Assembly (NCBI GenBank): GCA_029255685.2
Contig: CM055312.2
Location: forward strand, 52,114,202-52,178,201
Reading direction: 5' to 3'
From: Silene conica
Lineage: Eukaryota; Streptophyta; Magnoliopsida; Caryophyllales; Caryophyllaceae
DNA: 64,000 bases
Positions 36,074 to 47,691 of this stretch are shown here, in pieces (within the stretch, counting starts at the first letter, position 1; every line of letters begins with the position of its first letter). The notes beneath the pieces were generated by a model. That model searched no databases. It was not told the origin of the DNA and saw nothing but the letters and a program-made list of their open reading frames with translations. The translations under genes were made by a program, and so were the position numbers.

Positions 36074-38108
36074 ATTAGGTTGTTTGCATGCTTTCCGTTT
36101 ATGTTTTTACGGAGTTATAGAGATAACAAAATAAAACTTGAAATTTTCGTTTGATATATGATATGCACGAAATTAATTTGGCATGAATACCTACTGTTTT
36201 CTATAATGTTTTAGAATATTTGGAATAATTTTTGCATGAATATTGACTTATGGTATTTTAAATCTCGGATTTTATTGAGTTTTAATGGTTAAAATCGTTT
36301 ATTTTGGGAAAATAGCAAAAATCATCTTTTGGCCGAGATTTTTCAGTATGTTATCACATGTATTTTCTATAATATGAATATGAACTTTCGTAAATTATGG
36401 ACTTATAAATCGTGTGATATGAATTTTAAGTGTTAAAATGCAACAAGATGAATAAAATTGGGTTAAAATAGTTATATTATGAATTTGACTATAAAAATTT
36501 ATGAGGATGTCACATGCAATATTTAAAGTTTATGTTGAATTTTCCAGAAATTTATCTCAAATATTGCAATATTATAGATTTTTAATGTAAAAATCGGGTA
36601 ATTAGTGACATAATTTCGACTTTAATAGTTTAAGTTGAAATTTGGCCATAAAAATTTAACACTATGTCATATATATTATTTCCAGCATGTATAAAATTTT
36701 CGAGAATTTTATCTTATTTTATGCTTGAGAAATAATTTTAAGGGTTAAAATCGTACGATATATGACGAAAATCGTTAAAATTTGCAAATGTTGTTGAAAT
36801 GGCCGAAAAATGTAACCCATATTAGTCATATGTGATATGTTCATCATGAAAATATTCTTGGGAGCCAAAAGTTTCAGATTTGATTTAATTTTATGTTGTT
36901 AAAAGTAGCATTTAAAGTTAAATAAAAGGAGTCATGCTTTTAAATTTCGGATCATTGGGCAGTGTGCCATTTAATTTTCTGTCCATTTTGTGTTCTTAAA
37001 ATGTTTTGGAAGGTATAAAAATATTGTTAGTATTTAATTTGCATTTATGGAGTTAATTATTGAATTTTCCGACTTAAATTGCTCGTTTTACGTCTTATTT
37101 ACGAAATAATGTTAAAACCGTATAAAATACTAATATTTTAACTTTCTGAAAATTTTAAGAACATTCTGGAATTTTCAAAATTTGAATTTTGAATTTTAGA
37201 AATTTTAATGACTCTTTTGGATTTTTATATTATTTTTCCCGTAAAACCGACTAATACCGATCAATATTGAAATATATTAAGTTAAGTCATGTTCAAAGTT
37301 TGAGTAAGACTAAATTTTGAATCCTATAAGAGTTGGGATGATTAACTTAAGGATGAAAACCGTTTCATATAATGCATAAGTGTTGTTAACCGTTAAAACA
37401 CGCGATTCCATAAACCAAGGTTTGCGATAACTATTTAAATAAGTGTTTTAAATAGGACGATTTGGCTTAGGGTTTATTTATGCTTTTATTTTGCTTTTTA
37501 TATGTTTGCATGCATAGCCAAATCGTCATACATCGTATCATGCATGTTTCGACCTAGTCGACCTAGTCTTTTATTTTATCAATAATTCACCGACTTAGTT
37601 CACTTAAACGGAGATAGATAATATTTTGACTAGATCTCTTACATATAAATATTGAGACTTAGCCTTACCAAAGAGTACGGACCCATGAATCCCTTCTTCA
37701 CAAGAACGTAGGCTCGGCTACACTGGGGTACTAAAATTGTCACGTTGGGTAAGTGGGGTAATAAGATTACACCTTGAAATTTGGTTGATCTCAACGAAAG
37801 TATTCGTAACCGTAGTTGCAATAAGTTCGGGCTAAAGATAATTTTAAGAAAATTGTCGACCGAGAGTTCTAAGAGTAGAACCGATTAAAGAGTTAATCCA
37901 CCAAATTATACCGATACGGGTTGAATCGGCTACACCGTGCCCGGATTAGTATGGGTTTGGGTCTCGGGATTGTTTACTTAATTGGGTAAGAGATCATTAA
38001 GTAAATATATAACTAAACTTGTTAAAGTTTTTATTTTAAATTAAGAATTTTAAAATGATGTTGTTTTTCCTTTTATTATTGTAGTTTAATTTTCAAACAT
38101 CATCATCA
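36074..38108 (+). other. Untranslated leader of element 3
   Basis: Two kb of AT-rich sequence before gag with no coding signal. Its end (AGATCATTAAGTAAAT, TTTTCAAACATCATC before the ATG) matches the leader ends of element 2. Confidence 0.65.
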
Positions 38109-39135
38109 ATGGCAACCAACGCTCCACCTCTCACTAACGTATCATGGCTTCGATCCTTTATGGATCGTTGCAAACTCGATAAGCATGGTTCAAACTTTAA
38201 GGATTGGGATGCGCAATTACTTTTGGCCGCTCAAGGTGACGATAAGAGTCGTTACCTATCCGAAGCCGCTCCGACCGCTCCGACCGCTCGTTCGTCGGTC
38301 CAAACTCGTGAGGCATATGAAGCCTACATGAAAGAGTCCTCCGCTCTTAAAAATGTGCTCATCTTCTCCATGGAGCCGGATCTCCAAAGGAGTATGATAA
38401 AGTTGACCACATCGTATGAAATATACACCAAGCTTGCGACCATGTTTTCGCAAACTCCAAGGGTGATTCAATATGAGGCGGCTTCCGCCTTCTTTGACAT
38501 TACATTCAAGGAAGGGCAAAAGATAAGCCCTCATGTGCTCAAACTCGTTGAGCTCGCGGAGACTCTAAAAGCTCAAGATGTTGATGTTCCCGACTCTCTA
38601 ATTATTGACCGAGTTCTTCACTCGCTCAATAAGGTTAAGGCGTATGCTCAATTCCGGGTGAATTTCAATATGCGAAACCAAGAGACCACGTTGGACGAGT
38701 TGCATAAGATGCTAGTCCAAGCCGAGAGGGACATGGGACTTCATGAAAGTTCCACCAAGGATGTTTTGAACATCGAAAAGAAAGGGAAAACGAGCTTCAA
38801 GAGGAATGCCTCTAAAGGCAAGGGCAAGAAAACGTTCAAACCCAAGGCGACCAAAGAAAAGACCTTTTCGAAAGGCGCTTCCACCTCGTCTTCAAAAGAG
38901 CAAGACAAGTGCCATTATTGCACGAGGATCGGTCATTGGAAGCGAAATTGCCCCAAATACTTAAGTGATCTCAAAAATGGGAAGGCAACCGCCGTAGGTA
39001 ATAATAATTCTCATTTAAATTCATGTCATTTATCAACTTATGTATAATGATACAAATGTGTTGATATTTACCCTTTTTAATTGTTTTAAAGGGGCGCCTC
39101 CTAATAATGATAAGGGCAAGGAGAAGGAAGCTTGA
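38109..39135 (+). CDS. gag: copia-type Gag of TR-GAG element 3, join 38109-38997 and 39092-39135
   Basis: The only apparently intact gene in the window. Exon 1 encodes MATNAPPLTNVSWLRSF, the copia Gag core (about residues 10-220, with KNVLIFSMEP, YEAASAFFD, VLHSLNKVK and QAERDMGL), a Lys/Gly-rich basic stretch, and a complete CCHC zinc knuckle CHYCTRIGHWKRNC at residues 268-281. A 94-nt GT-AG intron (38998-39091) splits the Gly codon after ATAV. Exon 2 encodes APPNNDKGKEKEA and stop 39133-39135, giving 310 residues. If unspliced, translation runs on to 39047 with an unrelated tail. Gag is expected to assemble particles and bind RNA through the knuckle. Confidence 0.88.
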
Positions 39136-41406
39136 AGTTCCTTACTTGGATGGCTATGGTAGCATCCAAATGATCGAAGACTTGAAGAGCTAGCCTCTAA
39201 TTTTCATATCGTCTTCTTTCATATTTTGCATTTATTTATGGAACAATTTATTTTCTTGTAAGACAAGGATTAAAATCCTAAAACAATGGTTGTAGTTTTG
39301 GATATTGGTGACTTGGTTTTCAATCCGAGTCACTACTTTTGTTCTTAATCAATGTTTTGATTTCTCAAATAAATCGCATACCTTGTTTAAACATGAATAA
39401 TAGTGATTTTATCACGAAACAAACTATTGGTACGATCAATATAATATAATCAAAGAGTTGATCAAAACGGAGAACTACACCCCATGAGATAAATTCAATC
39501 AAAATGAGACTATATCAGTTCATTATAAGATTTTCATTTTAAGTGAAAATGAGAATGTATTCATCACACCTATCAAACTTCAAACATTCAGATAAATTGG
39601 TTAATCGAAATAGCTATCCTTAAACGAATAAAGGTTATTGTTAGAAGGATAGAGCGGGAGAAAATATTTCGCTCGCAAACCAATGATGAAAACAAAGGAA
39701 GGATCTTAGAGAAGATTCTTACTTGGGAGTCTTAAGAAGAGCCCTAAATGATTTGAAGAAACTACGAGAGGACACTGAAGAAACTACGGGAGGACACTCG
39801 AAGAAAGGTTCTTTGTGTTCATTGTTTCATAGAGAGGAAACTTGAAACCCCGTATGAAATCAGTAGGAAAAAGGTTCCTTAACAAATGATTTTTCTAAGT
39901 TTATAAGATAAAAGAGAAGAAATCATCTCAATCCTCTCAAAGTAGTTATAAAGAAATTATCATGTCATTTTCGTCTCGAGGAAACAAAGACATTATAAGA
40001 AGGTAATGATTGATTGAATGGAAACAGATCACTATAGGGATAGTGATTGTGATAATGATTCAAGTAATAGTTTAACATGCGAGAAATGAAAGGTTCATTT
40101 AAGATACCGAGAGATATTGATTTTAGTGGGAGCAATTTTCATTAAGAGAATTAAGCCTACCATTTAGAGAGAATGGGTGATTCTTTAAGGTGTAAAGAAT
40201 AAGAGGTTTTCAATTCTAGATGATCAAATAATTTATATCATAAGATGATGGAGCTTACGGGAAGGTTTATTATATGGATAATAAAAGGTCGCCCACTAGA
40301 AGTTAGAATGGTTGGATACTTTATTCATAATGATGAATGAAACCATAAATAGCCAAGATGAGTGAAAATTATTAGAATGATGAAATCATAAATAGACTAC
40401 AATAAAGTTTTCAGTACATAAGTGACTGTATATCGATACATCACAAGTTATAAGATAACAGTGGGAGCTTTCCTCCGTAAAGGAAACTCAAAATCTAGAA
40501 AGAGTTCTAGATATGTACTCAAATAGAATCATATTATACGGGATAATATGAGATTGAAGGATACCAAGATTTGTAGGTTTTGCAATCATGAATAAAAGGT
40601 TTATTTGGAAAACACTAATACAAATAGATGATTGTACATCAAAAAGCAATGTAATAGTGTTGACTATTGTTGCATGACAACATCATTTGAGTTATGATTA
40701 ACTCAAAATGAAAGATACTTTGTCAGAATCCAAATGGGTTGTATGAGACAATATTGAACCCCATAAGTGAACTGGATTGACTTAGTATAGCCCCTAGCCG
40801 CTTACATGAGGTGACATCTCGAAGCGACTAGAGTGTGAGGCGATTGATGGCAAGTTCAAATGCCATAAAGTCATATGTGATGACTAGTCGATCACATAGG
40901 CAGACTGTAAGAGACACTCTGTCGGGCAATGTGACCGCTTATAGAGTTCTGGAAATTTTATAGCCGGGTCGTGGCGAGAGCTGCTATAGTATTCTTGTGA
41001 GTCAATTCTTAGACTAAAGACTACTCTCCCAAGATGGTACAGTTTAGGCATAACTTTGATCCATTCTCTACGACTTTTCGTAACTGGAGTCAAATGGGAT
41101 TGTTTTGGGTTGTGACTAACTGTGACTAGTTGAAGGAAGTAGTGCGATAGAAATTGTCCACCCCTTGTCAGGGTTGTTCAAATCTCAGGGCCACTCGAGG
41201 AGAAGTTAACTGGAAATGCGTGGCCACGCTCGGAAGGTATCTATGGTAGATAATTCCGGTCAGACAGTTATTCTCCAGATCGAGGAAACCACTCATGATA
41301 TGATCGAATGCAAGTACGACCTCAGAGAGACATCTTGCATTGAGTGGGAGATTGTAATAGGACAAGAGAATTGGTGACGCACACTTGTCTAGGACAAGTG
41401 GGAGAT
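39136..41406 (+). other. Conserved non-coding 3' region of element 3
   Basis: 2.3 kb between gag and 3' LTR. Aligns along most of its length with elements 1 and 2 but has no conserved frame. It ends in the perfect stem CACTTGTC/GACAAGTG (41382-41400, loop TAG) and polypurine tract AAGTGGGAGAT (41396-41406). Confidence 0.7.
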
Positions 41407-42690
41407 TGTTGGGAAATGTGTCCTCAACAATAGTGCGATCACGTAATTAAATCTCATGACGAGAATGCGCAAGGGATGATACGAATTATTAGTCAACTGA
41501 CCAACATTAATCGGTAATGATTGGCTAGCTAGAGTTTGACATTACTGTCGTATGACGGTGATGGTCAGTTGATCCCTTTAGGTCACACCTTTAGGACAAT
41601 TCCCTTAATTGATAAATTGATCAAATGTATATTGATACGATTTGATCATATTCCTTAAACTCGTATATCGAGAAATTAGAGGTTAAATCTTAATGTAAGA
41701 TTTATGTTTAAAATTGAAATGTGTCAATTGTTAAACAGTAAACGACATTTTATTATATCGAAATTAGAATGAATTGGGTTATAATTATTACAAAGGTTGT
41801 AAATCGTATTGACGATAATTGTAAATAATCATTTTATAATTGTAATTTCGAATTACTTGTCAATTAATAAATATGATTTATTTGATACAATATTTATACG
41901 ATAAATATTTATATGTTTTGTATAATTGTAATTTTATTACCTTATGACATATAAGATGTCACACATTGTACAAATTATACAATTGACAAGTTTATAAAAT
42001 GAAATCCATTTTATGGATTAAGTGGGACGGATAAATGGAGGTGGTTATGTAGATGATTAGTGTGTTTAATACACCATAATCATTATGCTTAGACAAAGGC
42101 CTTGGAAACACTACCTAAGCAACCCTAAGAAGCATGGGTAAGAGAAGTTGTCTCCCCTTTTGCTCTTCTCCATATCCGTCCAACACACAACCCAAGCACC
42201 ACTTGTTTTATATGTGTGTTGCTCACAAAATCAATTCATTCCTAATGTTGGATAATTTTCTAAGTGTAGAAAAATAAAAAAAAAACTCTCTTCTCCTCTT
42301 AGCCGAAAATTCACTAAGTAAGAGAGATTTTACAACCTCTAATATATTATTATAAGATAATAAAATCATACTATTTGTAGTATTCAAACAACATTCTAAT
42401 AAGAGTGATTAGAATAAGTTTAAGGAGAAAACCGATTTTGTAACTAGCTCATTCAAGTCTCGGTTGATTGAGGGGTTGTCTTGGTGCATCCAAAGGAGGT
42501 ATTCTATTTTGGGTACTCGGAGGATCATCCTTGCTAAACATTTGGACCGTGTGTAAGGGTTCAAATACTCTCCTTATTTCCGCATTATTAGCATGCATAA
42601 GATCGTTTTAACATGTAAATTAATATGTTAATCACAAGGTTAGTTTAGTATGACTAAAATTAGTTTATGAGCAACTAATAGAACCTAACA
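41407..42690 (+). repeat. 3' LTR of TR-GAG element 3
   Basis: 1284 bp, same length as the 5' LTR and nearly identical; followed by TSD CCCTT. Confidence 0.95.
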
Positions 42691-43500
42691 CCCTTAACTC
42701 CACCGTTTCACTCGTGTTGTCAACCGTAGTAATCTGGTTCGAATTCTCTTGCCTCAGCTGGGCTGCCTCAAGCTTTTCAAAACGAGCTTCAACGGATGTC
42801 TCAAGAGCTAAAACGCGACCCATTTCTACATTCAACCTTCGCGAATTTCCACGCGAACTTCCAAACTCAGCCCTATGAACTGCCATGTCCTCAATGGTGT
42901 TCTATCCTTTTTTATGATCGGTGTTATTTTGGAACCTCCCACTGGCAGCTGCATCAAGTATGACCTTGTAGTCGTCATATAGAGCATTGTAGGATTGGTT
43001 GCAAAGGTACCATTGTGGGAAACCGTGATGAGGAATAGACCGAACCAATTTCTTGAATCGACCCCACGCCTCACAGAATTCTTCATCAGGTCCTTGTTGA
43101 AAATTTGTGATTTGACTTCTCAAATCATTGGCCTTTGCAAGTAGATAATACTTTTGTAGAAAGCCAATGTCAGGGTTGTCCAATTAGTTACTTTCTCATC
43201 TACCCTATCAAGGTAGCAGTACCAATCCCGTGCAGAATCTTTGAAGGAATACAAGAACATCATTGCCTTCACCTCATCTTGGGTTACCCTAGCCGGTATA
43301 TGTATAGAACAACAAAAATCCGTGAATGTTTCTACATGCTTCAACGGGTCCTCATCTGGTAGACCGACAAACTGGTTCCGCTCCACCAAAATGATATAGT
43401 TGGGGTGGAGCTCGATAGAACCAGTAGTAGGTATAGGTAGATTGAACCCTTTCGGTAGATCTTGCACCTTTGGTTGAATGTGATCGTATATAGTAGTCAC
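42691..43500 (-). pseudogene. Gag N-terminus of element D (right arm), 5' of element 3 insertion
   Basis: Start MTTIYDHIQPKVQ at 43500. One A is missing from a run at the FYKKYY codons (about 43150) relative to the left arm, shifting the frame; the rest of the gag domain follows to the same TAG as in the left arm (42902-42904). Element 3 interrupts the gene in the codons for VELRE. Confidence 0.87.
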
Positions 43501-43662
43501 GATCTCTTTGGATGAGAGTAGTCAAGCCTTCCTCTTAAAAACCTGTCTTCTAACTGTGCAAAAAACAAAACTAGAAGCAAAGGTAGGCAACGGTCTTAAG
43601 GAACCGAGGTTCCTTAAGACAAGGAAAATAAACTAAAAATTAGCAAACAAAATTATACCGTC

Positions 43663-43680
43663 TCCCCGGCAACGGCGCCA
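43663..43680 (-). promoter_or_regulatory. Primer binding site of element D (right arm)
   Basis: Minus strand TGGCGCCGTTGCCGGGGA, mirror of 25720-25737. The stretch 43501-43662 is the short D leader. Confidence 0.9.
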
Positions 43681-43685
43681 AAATT

Positions 43686-45564
43686 TGATACCCGTCGTTG
43701 TGGGTGTCAAAGATAAGATTTATAAAAACCAAACTAAAACTATAGATAGTGATAGTAAAAGTCGAACCACAGAGACAAAGCTAATTACTATTGCGAATTT
43801 AAAGTCTATTGAAATAACGATAAAAAGGGGGTTTTGTTTGTTTGTTGAAACTAACAACTAAGACGATAAAATAAGAGAAATCTAGAACAAGGTAAAAAAT
43901 TGATTGGAAACTTCGGTTCACCATGGCTAAGGTAAGTCAGAAAAGGGTAGACAACTCATGAATAAAATCTCAAGAGACGTGAATAAGCCTGTTGGTCAAT
44001 ATTCATCCAATTCCTTACGGTCTTAGGGTTCCTAGAAAAGCACAAAACTTTCGTTCAAAGGCAATTCTAAATCTATTATTAAACCAATTCTTCTAATCTT
44101 TCAATCTAGCAGAATGAATTCAACAACAAATATTGAGATCGGTACAAAATTCATATAACCATTAAAAACCTAATTTTCGCCATGGTTCCCCTAATTCTCA
44201 ATCATGAGAATTAGCTACTCATAAATAATTAAAGAATTAAAACTAATGAATCTAATGAAATTCATGCGAGGCAACATATTCATGGAATAACAATTGAAGG
44301 GAAGAGTAAATAAATCAAAACAACAAGAATAAGAAGGAAAGGGAATTGAAACATTAAAGAAATTAAATTGCATTAAAACTTACTACGGAACGGAATTCAA
44401 TGAGTAAATCTGAAATTGGAGATTTCTCGAAAATCACTCGATCATCGGAATTCATCACTTGATCATCGAAATTCATCACTCGATTAATTTGATTTCAATA
44501 ACTACGAAAATCACTAAAATAATCATCAGAAGAAGAAGGAAAAAAATAAGAAGAGTAGTACGTAGGATGAAGATATAGTGTAACTTGATTATTAATCTAC
44601 GTAGATGTTTTTGGTTTCTGCCGAAAACATTAAATTGGGCAACCTTAAATCCTAAAAGTAGATTTCTGCCGTCTTATTAATAATTAAAAAAAGAACTAAC
44701 GATGATGAATGAGAAGTTTTACAGAGATAAGAGAGTTCAGTTATAATGAACTAATTTAATTAAAAAGTAGATTTTTGTAAGTTGGACAACATTGAATCTC
44801 AGCCATCCATCTTTGATTAGATTAGTGGTCCAAATTTAAAGGTGTAACTCACCAAAAATGACAAACTCATATGATCCTATTTCATTCTACTTTAGAATCC
44901 ACTTTGGTCAAATCACAATATATTCAATATATCTTTGTGATTGAGTGAACATCCGCATGTTCCCATAGTCCATGGAATTGCACTATCAAACAATCTCATG
45001 CTAGTCTGTCAATGTATCACTTATGTCCAATTTAGTGATATTGACTACGGAAAGAATGAAGTTGTGATCTTTGTTCACCGATAGTTTTCCGCTTATCAAA
45101 ACACTTTTGATAATCCTATAGAGAAATAACACGCTTTGTGGACATTTTATTTAATATAAAACCAAAAAATTAAATAAGAAATCAATATTCTAGATGAACA
45201 TTCCAAAACATTAACCATGTTTTAATATAATAACCGTATTTCCTCAAATACAATTTAATGCCAAAATTCTATTATCTTAATTCCAATAGACCTAGTACGA
45301 CTCTTATACTTAGGTTGTGCAATCGGTTTAATCAAATGAGTTTGCGACATTTGCATTGGTGTGAATCTTACACATCACCTCTTTTGTTGCATTTGTCGCT
45401 GCTATATATATTCGGCTTGAAAATGCCGAGGGCTTTGCGTAGACATCTTTAACCTCAAAACTTTGCCATTGAGACGAAGAATGAAACCAAACTAACTGTG
45501 TAAGTTGATGAGTCATAATTATATACATCTTTATGCCTCCCCTTGTATACTTTTGTTATGGTTT
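43686..45564 (-). repeat. LTR of element D (right arm)
   Basis: Mirror of 23846-25714. The LTR end is TGATACCCG at 43686 on the plus strand, five bases from the PBS. The 45564 boundary to F is approximate. Confidence 0.65.
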
Positions 45565-45785
45565 TGTGCGCTAATCCATGTCATATATGCCGTTTTTATC
45601 ATAAATGTCGATACTCCTGCAATATGGTGTTTCTAATGTAGACGGATGCATTCCTGAGGTTTAAATAAGATTACATGAGTACCGCGGAGTCGGCAAGGTG
45701 AAGAACGAGGAAGTTAAGCACAAGAATCGAGGAAGATTGCCAAAAGAAATTAGAGAAACGAAGAATTATGTTTACAAGGCAGAGC

Positions 45786-45839
45786 ACTCGATCGAGTGCC
45801 ATCAACACTCGATCGAGTGCCTTGAGTGCTCGGTCGAGT
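45786..45839 (+). promoter_or_regulatory. Triplet of ACTCGRYCGAGT dyads in F LTR
   Basis: Sites at 45786-45797, 45807-45818 and 45828-45839, exactly 21 bp apart; the third is GCTCGGTCGAGT. They lie about 70 bp upstream of the TATA box. Confidence 0.8.
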
Positions 45840-45906
45840 GTTTTTATCTGTCCGAGTTTCCATAATTTATTTACCAGTTGTTTCCATAATTTGGTTAGTA
45901 GGTTAT

Positions 45907-45914
45907 TATAAATA
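45907..45914 (+). promoter_or_regulatory. Putative TATA box of F LTR
   Basis: TATAAATA in the U3-R area of the LTR, the only strong TATA-like octamer near the dyad cluster. Motif-based only. Confidence 0.5.
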
Positions 45915-46663
45915 AAGGCTTCGTAGCCTATTGTTAGATACGCTTTTTATTACTCAACAACCCTAATTATTACTAGTAGCCCTCTAGATTATTATTTAGC
46001 AATTGCCTACGGATCTTGTTCTTCTATTTACGGTATTTAATCAAAATCTATACTTTATTGTTCTTCAATTATTCTCGTTCTTAGTTCATTCTTTATTAAT
46101 TATGTTTTCAGCCAATATTACTGTAGTTCGATCCCAAGCCATGCGTAGCTAATTTATTTGTCTAGGGTGAAAAGGGATCTAGGTGATTAGAAGGGAGAAT
46201 CAAACTTTAATGATGTTTAATTGTTAAACTGCTTATTATTATTGTTCTATTGTTGTCTTAAATCTGATTAATTAATTACTGGCCATGATTAGTTAATTAG
46301 TCTCGCAAATTAGTCTTAAATCCGACCGTAGATTAAGACTAAGATAGGCCACAATAATTGAATAGACTGACCTAATTATAGCGACCGCATGTTAGGTTTA
46401 GATCTATAGATTATATGAATACCGACCGGACATATGATCTTAAATAATAATTTTGCCCAATTAAATTAGTTAAATCCCATTCCCCTGGATAATTGCCTAT
46501 GTGAACTTGATCCCTAGATCATTCTTAATACTTGTTTACATCTTTATTTATTTATCTTGCAATTAGTTGATTAGAATTAAAAAACAATCAAAACAACCCA
46601 ATAGCTACCTTAAGACTTATTTACTCTAGAAAACAATTTATTACCGCCTCCTTGTGGATTCGA

Positions 46664-46726
46664 TGTAACACCCCCATTTATTTAAGGGCCTGTACTAGGA
46701 CCCCTCAGATAAATAAGGGTGTTACC
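46664..46726 (-). repeat. Solo gypsy LTR, first 63 bp
   Basis: Begins TGTAACACCCCCATTTATTTAAGG after TSD TTCGA (46659-46663). It matches the terminal bases of the LTRs at 14443 and 28145 and continues at 54862 beyond element E. Confidence 0.88.
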
Positions 46727-46997
46727 TGATACGTGTCTATTTTATGATGTTTTACATCTATTTTTACACGTATGTGGTCGCTCATTTACTATGTTTTAGC
46801 CTTTATTTCCCACAAATCGTGTACTTTCGTATTTTTATGCACTTTTGCAGATTTATGCGGAAAAGAAGCAATTTAGCACCAAATCCATATCCTCAAGTCT
46901 TTTGCTTAATTAGGGAATTAATGGAAAGTCAACTGGAGTCAAAAGTCAAGTGCCAAAAGTCAAAACAAGAGAAATCCGAAGATTTCCGTACAGAGGC

Positions 46998-47130
46998 GGT
47001 CGACCGACCACCCAAACGGGTCGGCCGACCAGTCCTGAATTTTAATGAAGCCCAAATTTCAAGGAATGCCGGAAATAAAAGAAGCCCAGCAAGAAACGGT
47101 CGACCGACCCATATAGTAGGTCGACCGACC
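46998..47130 (+). promoter_or_regulatory. Two dyad pairs in U3 of E 5' LTR
   Basis: 46998-47009/47019-47030 and 47098-47109/47119-47130, each 12 + 9 + 12. Cores GGTCGACCGACC and GGTCGGCCGACC; the two pairs start exactly 100 bp apart. Confidence 0.82.
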
Positions 47131-47206
47131 ACAACAGAAGCCCATACGATTCTTTTTCGGAAATAAATTAGAATTAGAGTCTTTAGGAAACTCTAATCTC
47201 TTACCC

Positions 47207-47214
47207 TATATAAG
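47207..47214 (+). promoter_or_regulatory. Putative TATA box of element E LTR
   Basis: TATATAAG after CTTACCC, 76 bp downstream of the last U3 dyad. The same octamer is at 53779-53786 in the 3' LTR. Confidence 0.6.
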
Positions 47215-47617
47215 CTAATCTTGTAGCTAGGGTTTATTATCAAGTTTTGCATCAAATCATCTAGTATCAAGTTTTATCATACTTAGTTTTATTCAAGCTT
47301 TAGTTTTGTAATCTTTCAATAGAATCCAAGCATTCATCAATAAAGTTAGTTTCTTTCTGCCCTAATTCCAAATTGTGGTAATTACTCTTTTAATCTTGCT
47401 TTATTATCGTTCTTGTTTTTATTACAATTGTTAAGTTAGAATCCCAAGCTTTATTGAATCTTGCATGCTTAAGATTATTTACTATGTTCTCCATGTTTAT
47501 TCCCAATTTTATAATCGTCTTAACAATCATGAGTAACTAATTTTCATATGTTAGGATGTAGGGGATAAATATGCGTAGGTAGATAAAATTCGAAAGACCG
47601 ACCTGTAGCAGGACCAC

Positions 47618-47691
47618 GGTCGGCCGACCGGAATAGCTGGTCGGTCGACCGAGGCCGTGGTCGGCCGACTGGAGTAGCTGGTCGGTCGACC
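47618..47691 (+). promoter_or_regulatory. Two dyad pairs in the downstream part of E 5' LTR
   Basis: 47618-47629/47639-47650 and 47659-47670/47680-47691, all with 9-base spacers. First sites GGTCGGCCGAC(C/T), second sites GGTCGGTCGACC. Confidence 0.82.

Larger units (their letters stand above)
34776..42690 (+). mobile_element. TR-GAG element 3, complete and young
   Basis: 7915 bp: 5' LTR 34776-36059, PBS 36062-36073, leader, gag 38109-39135 with intron, non-coding region, hairpin/polypurine tract, 3' LTR 41407-42690. Both LTRs are 1284 bp; I saw at least four substitutions between them (~0.3%). TSD CCCTT at 34771-34775 and 42691-42695; the other palindrome arm keeps the empty site with a single CCCTT near 26710. 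It encodes only Gag, so movement needs enzymes in trans. Confidence 0.95.
23274..46131. repeat. Palindrome P2 (arms 23274-29437 and 32067-46131)
   Basis: Inverted arms at roughly 97% identity by eye, carrying part of the F LTR, the D LTR, D gag and protease, and a gypsy LTR. The right arm is longer because TR-GAG element 3 (7915 bp) inserted into it. The spacer (29438-32066) holds the rest of the gypsy LTR and its 3' internal region. Both edges of the central LTR block carry the same terminal bases (TGTAACACCTCG), flanked by GTAAA on the left and TTTAC on the right. Confidence 0.92.
45565..46663 (+). repeat. 5' LTR of Athila-like element F, first segment
   Basis: Plus-orientation LTR whose last 79 bp lie at 56817-56895, after the nested solo LTR and element E. 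Joined across TTCGA the sequence runs into the F PBS. The start near TGTGCGCTAATCC is a best guess. Sequence to 46131 is duplicated in the other palindrome arm; beyond that it is single-copy here. Confidence 0.7.

Noticed and set aside
46664-46726. Apparent 60-bp hairpin or MITE with GTAACACCC termini
   Set aside because: It is simply the first 63 bp of the solo gypsy LTR, which resumes after element E; the TTACC and TTCGA duplications prove this.
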